NCBI GenBank assembly: GCA_027041035.1
Contig: JALULB010000184.1
Coordinates: forward strand, 2,144-10,433
Direction of reading: 5' to 3'
Origin: Sedimenticola sp.
GTDB taxonomy: Bacteria; Pseudomonadota; Gammaproteobacteria; Chromatiales; Chromatiaceae
DNA: 8,290 bases
The notes beneath the pieces are model-generated. The model did not search any database. It was not told the DNA's origin and saw only the letters and a list, made by a program, of their open reading frames with translations. A program made the position numbers and the translations under genes. Positions 6,437-8,290 of this stretch are shown in pieces. Every line of letters begins with the position of its first letter. Position 1 is the first letter of the stretch.

Positions 6437-6444
6437 GCGCTGAG
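6437..6444. repeat. right 8-bp target-site duplication of the MITE-like element
   Basis: GCGCTGAG directly follows the right tip at 6436 and is identical to 6229-6236. Removing one copy and the element rejoins a short stem-loop between the two convergent genes. Confidence 0.8.
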
Positions 6445-6478
6445 TCAGGCTTCGCTCCGGCAATCGCGAATTTCCGTC

Positions 6479-7012
6479 TCAGTGCCGCACCGGCTTCTTC
6501 GCCAGCTTGCGCTGCAAGGTGCGCCGGTGCATGCCGAGCTGGCGGGCGGTGGCGGAGACGTTGCCGTCGTTCTCCAGCAATACGCGTTGCAGATACTCCC
6601 ATTCTAGCCGTTTCGGAGACGGCGAGGTCGTGGGCGGCGCGACCTGGGCGTCGCCCGCGTCGTTGCTGAACGCGGCGACGATCTCATCGGCGCCAGCGGG
6701 TTTGGTCAGGTAGTGCATCGCGCCAAGCTTGATCGCCTCCACCGCCGTCGCGATGCTTGCATAGCCGGTCAGGATCAGGATGCGCGTGTGTTGCGACGCG
6801 GCATGCAGGATGCGGGTCATCTCCAGACCGGATTCGTCGCCGATGCGCAGATCGACGATCGCGTGGCTGAAGGCATTGTTCAGCAGCAAGGCGCGTGCCG
6901 CGTCGATGTTCAGCGCGATGAAGGTGTCGAATCCGCGCCGTTTCAAGGTGCGTGCCAATACGTCGCAGAAGGCTGCGTCGTCGTCGACGATCAGCAGGCG
7001 TCGTTCAGTCAT
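6479..7012 (-). CDS. regA: RegA/PrrA/ActR-type response regulator
   Basis: A 177-residue DNA-binding response regulator, the probable output partner of the kinase encoded just upstream. The receiver domain (about 4-115) has the acidic cluster DDD (10-12), the phospho-accepting aspartate in IVDLR (D54), T82 in LTG and K104 in TKP. A proline-rich linker (about 126-133) leads to a Fis-type helix-turn-helix at about 138-171, ending NVSATARQLGMHRRTLQRKL. This C-terminus and the short two-domain layout are characteristic of the RegA/PrrA/ActR/RoxR family, which controls photosynthesis, respiration and carbon or nitrogen fixation genes in response to redox state. There is no AAA+ domain, so it is not an NtrC-type activator. 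ATG 7012 is preferred; GTG 7015 would add one residue. The start lies inside the kinase gene (8-base overlap), so translation is probably coupled. The gene ends 42 bases from the right tip of the mobile element. Confidence 0.92.
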   Translation of the reverse strand: MTERRLLIVDDDAAFCDVLARTLKRRGFDTFIALNIDAARALLLNNAFSHAIVDLRIGDESGLEMTRILHAASQHTRILILTGYASIATAVEAIKLGAMHYLTKPAGADEIVAAFSNDAGDAQVAPPTTSPSPKRLEWEYLQRVLLENDGNVSATARQLGMHRRTLQRKLAKKPVRH

Positions 7013-8276
7013 CACTCACCGCCAGCGGGATCAGGATCTCGGTCAGAGTGCCGCCGCCGTCGCGCTCATGCAGCAAGACCTCGCCGCCGAGACGTTGGAG
7101 GGTGGTATAGGCGAGGAACAGCCCAAGCCCCAGCCCCCGCGGGTTTGTCTCGCCGGCGCCGGCTTGCAGCCCGCCGGGGCCACGGTCGGCGATCGTCAGG
7201 CGCAGTTCGTTGCGCTCGCAACACGCCTGTAGTTCGATAGCCTCGGGCGATACGTCGGCGGCGTTGTCGAGGACGTTGCCGATCGCCTGACGCAGGGTTT
7301 CGTCCGCCAGGATCAGCGCGCTGGAGGCGCATCGCGGCGCGTGGATTTGCAGGTGCGCCGTCGGGCGGCGATGCCGCCATGCCGAGGTCAGTTGGTCGAG
7401 GAATGCGTTCGCGGGCATCACGCGGCCGCCATGCGCCTGCATCTCGTTGTTGGAAGAGGCCGACAGCACCGACAGCGATGTCTTGCAGCGGCGCACCTGT
7501 TGCGAGATCAGTTGAAGCTGTGCGTGCAGGTCGGCGTGGTCGGACGGAGGATGGTCTTCCGCGATCTCGTCGGCCAACAGCGCGATGGTCGCGAGCGGCG
7601 TGCCGAGTTCATGCGCCGCGCCGGCGGCCAATGCGCCCAGGGCGACGACGCGCTCGTTCTGCAAGGCCTTCTCGCGCGCCTGCGCCAGTGCTCGGTCGCG
7701 TTCGCGCAGGCTGTCGGCCAGGCGGCCGATGAAATAGGCGAACAATACCGCGCTGAGAACGAAGCCCAGCCACATGCCCTGGATGTGCAGATTGAAGCCG
7801 CTCATCCGATGCCCCATGTGGCTGCCCGGCAGGGGGATGTACCAGAACATCAGCAAAGAGTAGCAGGCGACGGTCAGCGCGACCATCATCCAGGCATAGC
7901 GGCGGGGCAGGGCGGTCGCGGTGATCACCAGGGGGAACAGGTAGATCCAGACGAAGGGGTTGGTCGCGCCGCCGGTGTGGTAGAACACGATGGTCAGCGC
8001 GGCGATGTCCGGCAGCATCTGCGCGAAGAAGATACCGGGTCCGCCGGGCAGGCCGGATTTCAACCGCCACCAACTCCACAGGTTCCACAGGCCGAGCGCC
8101 GAAAGCGTCAGCGCCAACGGCAGCAGATGCATCGGGTAATGCAGACCCCGCGCGAGTACCGCCAGCGCGATGCCTTGAATGACGATCTCGATATTGCGCA
8201 GGCGAATCAGATCACGCATCGCGCCATCGAGGGTGTGCGCGGCGGAATCGTCGATGAGGTTGGTGGATGACTGCAT
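7005..8276 (-). CDS. regB: RegB/PrrB/ActS-type redox-sensing membrane histidine kinase
   Basis: A 423-residue inner-membrane sensor kinase. The N-terminal half has about six hydrophobic segments (roughly 29-47, 50-70, 84-100, 108-125, 128-147, 168-187), as in RegB. GGATNPF at 102-108 fits the conserved RegB heptad that has been linked to ubiquinone binding. The cytoplasmic half has the H-box AGAAHELGTPLATI with the phosphorylated H222, then C264 in QVRRCK, the position of the redox-active cysteine of RegB. The ATP-binding domain has the N-box AIGNVLDNAA (N334, N338), G1 DRGPG (364-368) and G2 GLGLGL (381-386). All catalytic boxes are intact and the length is typical of the family. ATG 8276 is the first methionine; its ribosome binding site is weak and the promoter lies beyond the window. 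The alternative start M20 would remove only a non-conserved tail. The gene overlaps the response regulator gene by 8 bases. Confidence 0.92.
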   Translation of the reverse strand: MQSSTNLIDDSAAHTLDGAMRDLIRLRNIEIVIQGIALAVLARGLHYPMHLLPLALTLSALGLWNLWSWWRLKSGLPGGPGIFFAQMLPDIAALTIVFYHTGGATNPFVWIYLFPLVITATALPRRYAWMMVALTVACYSLLMFWYIPLPGSHMGHRMSGFNLHIQGMWLGFVLSAVLFAYFIGRLADSLRERDRALAQAREKALQNERVVALGALAAGAAHELGTPLATIALLADEIAEDHPPSDHADLHAQLQLISQQVRRCKTSLSVLSASSNNEMQAHGGRVMPANAFLDQLTSAWRHRRPTAHLQIHAPRCASSALILADETLRQAIGNVLDNAADVSPEAIELQACCERNELRLTIADRGPGGLQAGAGETNPRGLGLGLFLAYTTLQRLGGEVLLHERDGGGTLTEILIPLAVSDD

Positions 8277-8290
8277 GGATGGCTTTGCTC

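Noticed and set aside
6336..6602. 88-codon minus-strand open frame crossing the mobile element into regA
   Set aside because: It reads across the insertion boundary and lies out of frame with the well-supported regulator. The protein-like tail comes from within the element and has no start of its own.
7341..8270. 309-codon plus-strand open frame antisense to regB
   Set aside because: It is rich in Gln/Arg/Gly/His with no motifs and lies opposite a well-supported membrane kinase.

Overview
The window is 8.3 kb of GC-rich bacterial chromosome with tightly packed genes. The RegB/RegA-type sensor pair, the DUF1800/DUF1501 pair and the strong codon GC bias suggest a proteobacterium. A gammaproteobacterium of Chromatiales type is a reasonable guess, but the sequence alone does not prove it.

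Layout. Positions 1-240 are AT-richer and probably intergenic. They hold a palindrome and possibly the 5' end of a divergent minus-strand gene. On the plus strand, 241-4590 is a two-gene operon: a very large secreted DUF1800 protein with six beta-type modules in front of the DUF1800 domain, then a DUF1501 protein with a twin-arginine signal. The second gene's ribosome binding site overlaps the first gene's stop codon. After 71 bases, which contain an imperfect hairpin, comes a 520-residue cytoplasmic protein (4662-6224) that fuses an aminoglycoside-phosphotransferase-like kinase domain to a P-loop nucleotide kinase domain. On the minus strand, 8276-7005 and 7012-6479 encode a membrane histidine kinase of the RegB/PrrB/ActS type and its Fis-type response regulator (RegA/PrrA/ActR). 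The two genes overlap by 8 bases. The kinase keeps the family's quinone-linked GGxxNPF motif and a cysteine at the redox-switch position, so this is probably a global redox-responsive regulatory system.

The most notable non-coding object lies between the convergent gene blocks. It is an exactly 200-bp element (6237-6436) with perfect 13-bp terminal inverted repeats beginning GTAA, flanked by an identical 8-bp direct repeat (GCGCTGAG). This is the signature of an IS66-type insertion without a transposase, in other words a MITE-like non-autonomous element. It carries a longer imperfect internal inverted repeat, so nearly all of it can fold into one hairpin. It appears to have landed inside a short stem-loop separating the two converging transcription units.

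The two plus-strand exported proteins probably act together outside the cytoplasm, but their biochemical role is unknown. No direct functional link between them, the fused kinase and the RegBA pair is visible in the sequence.
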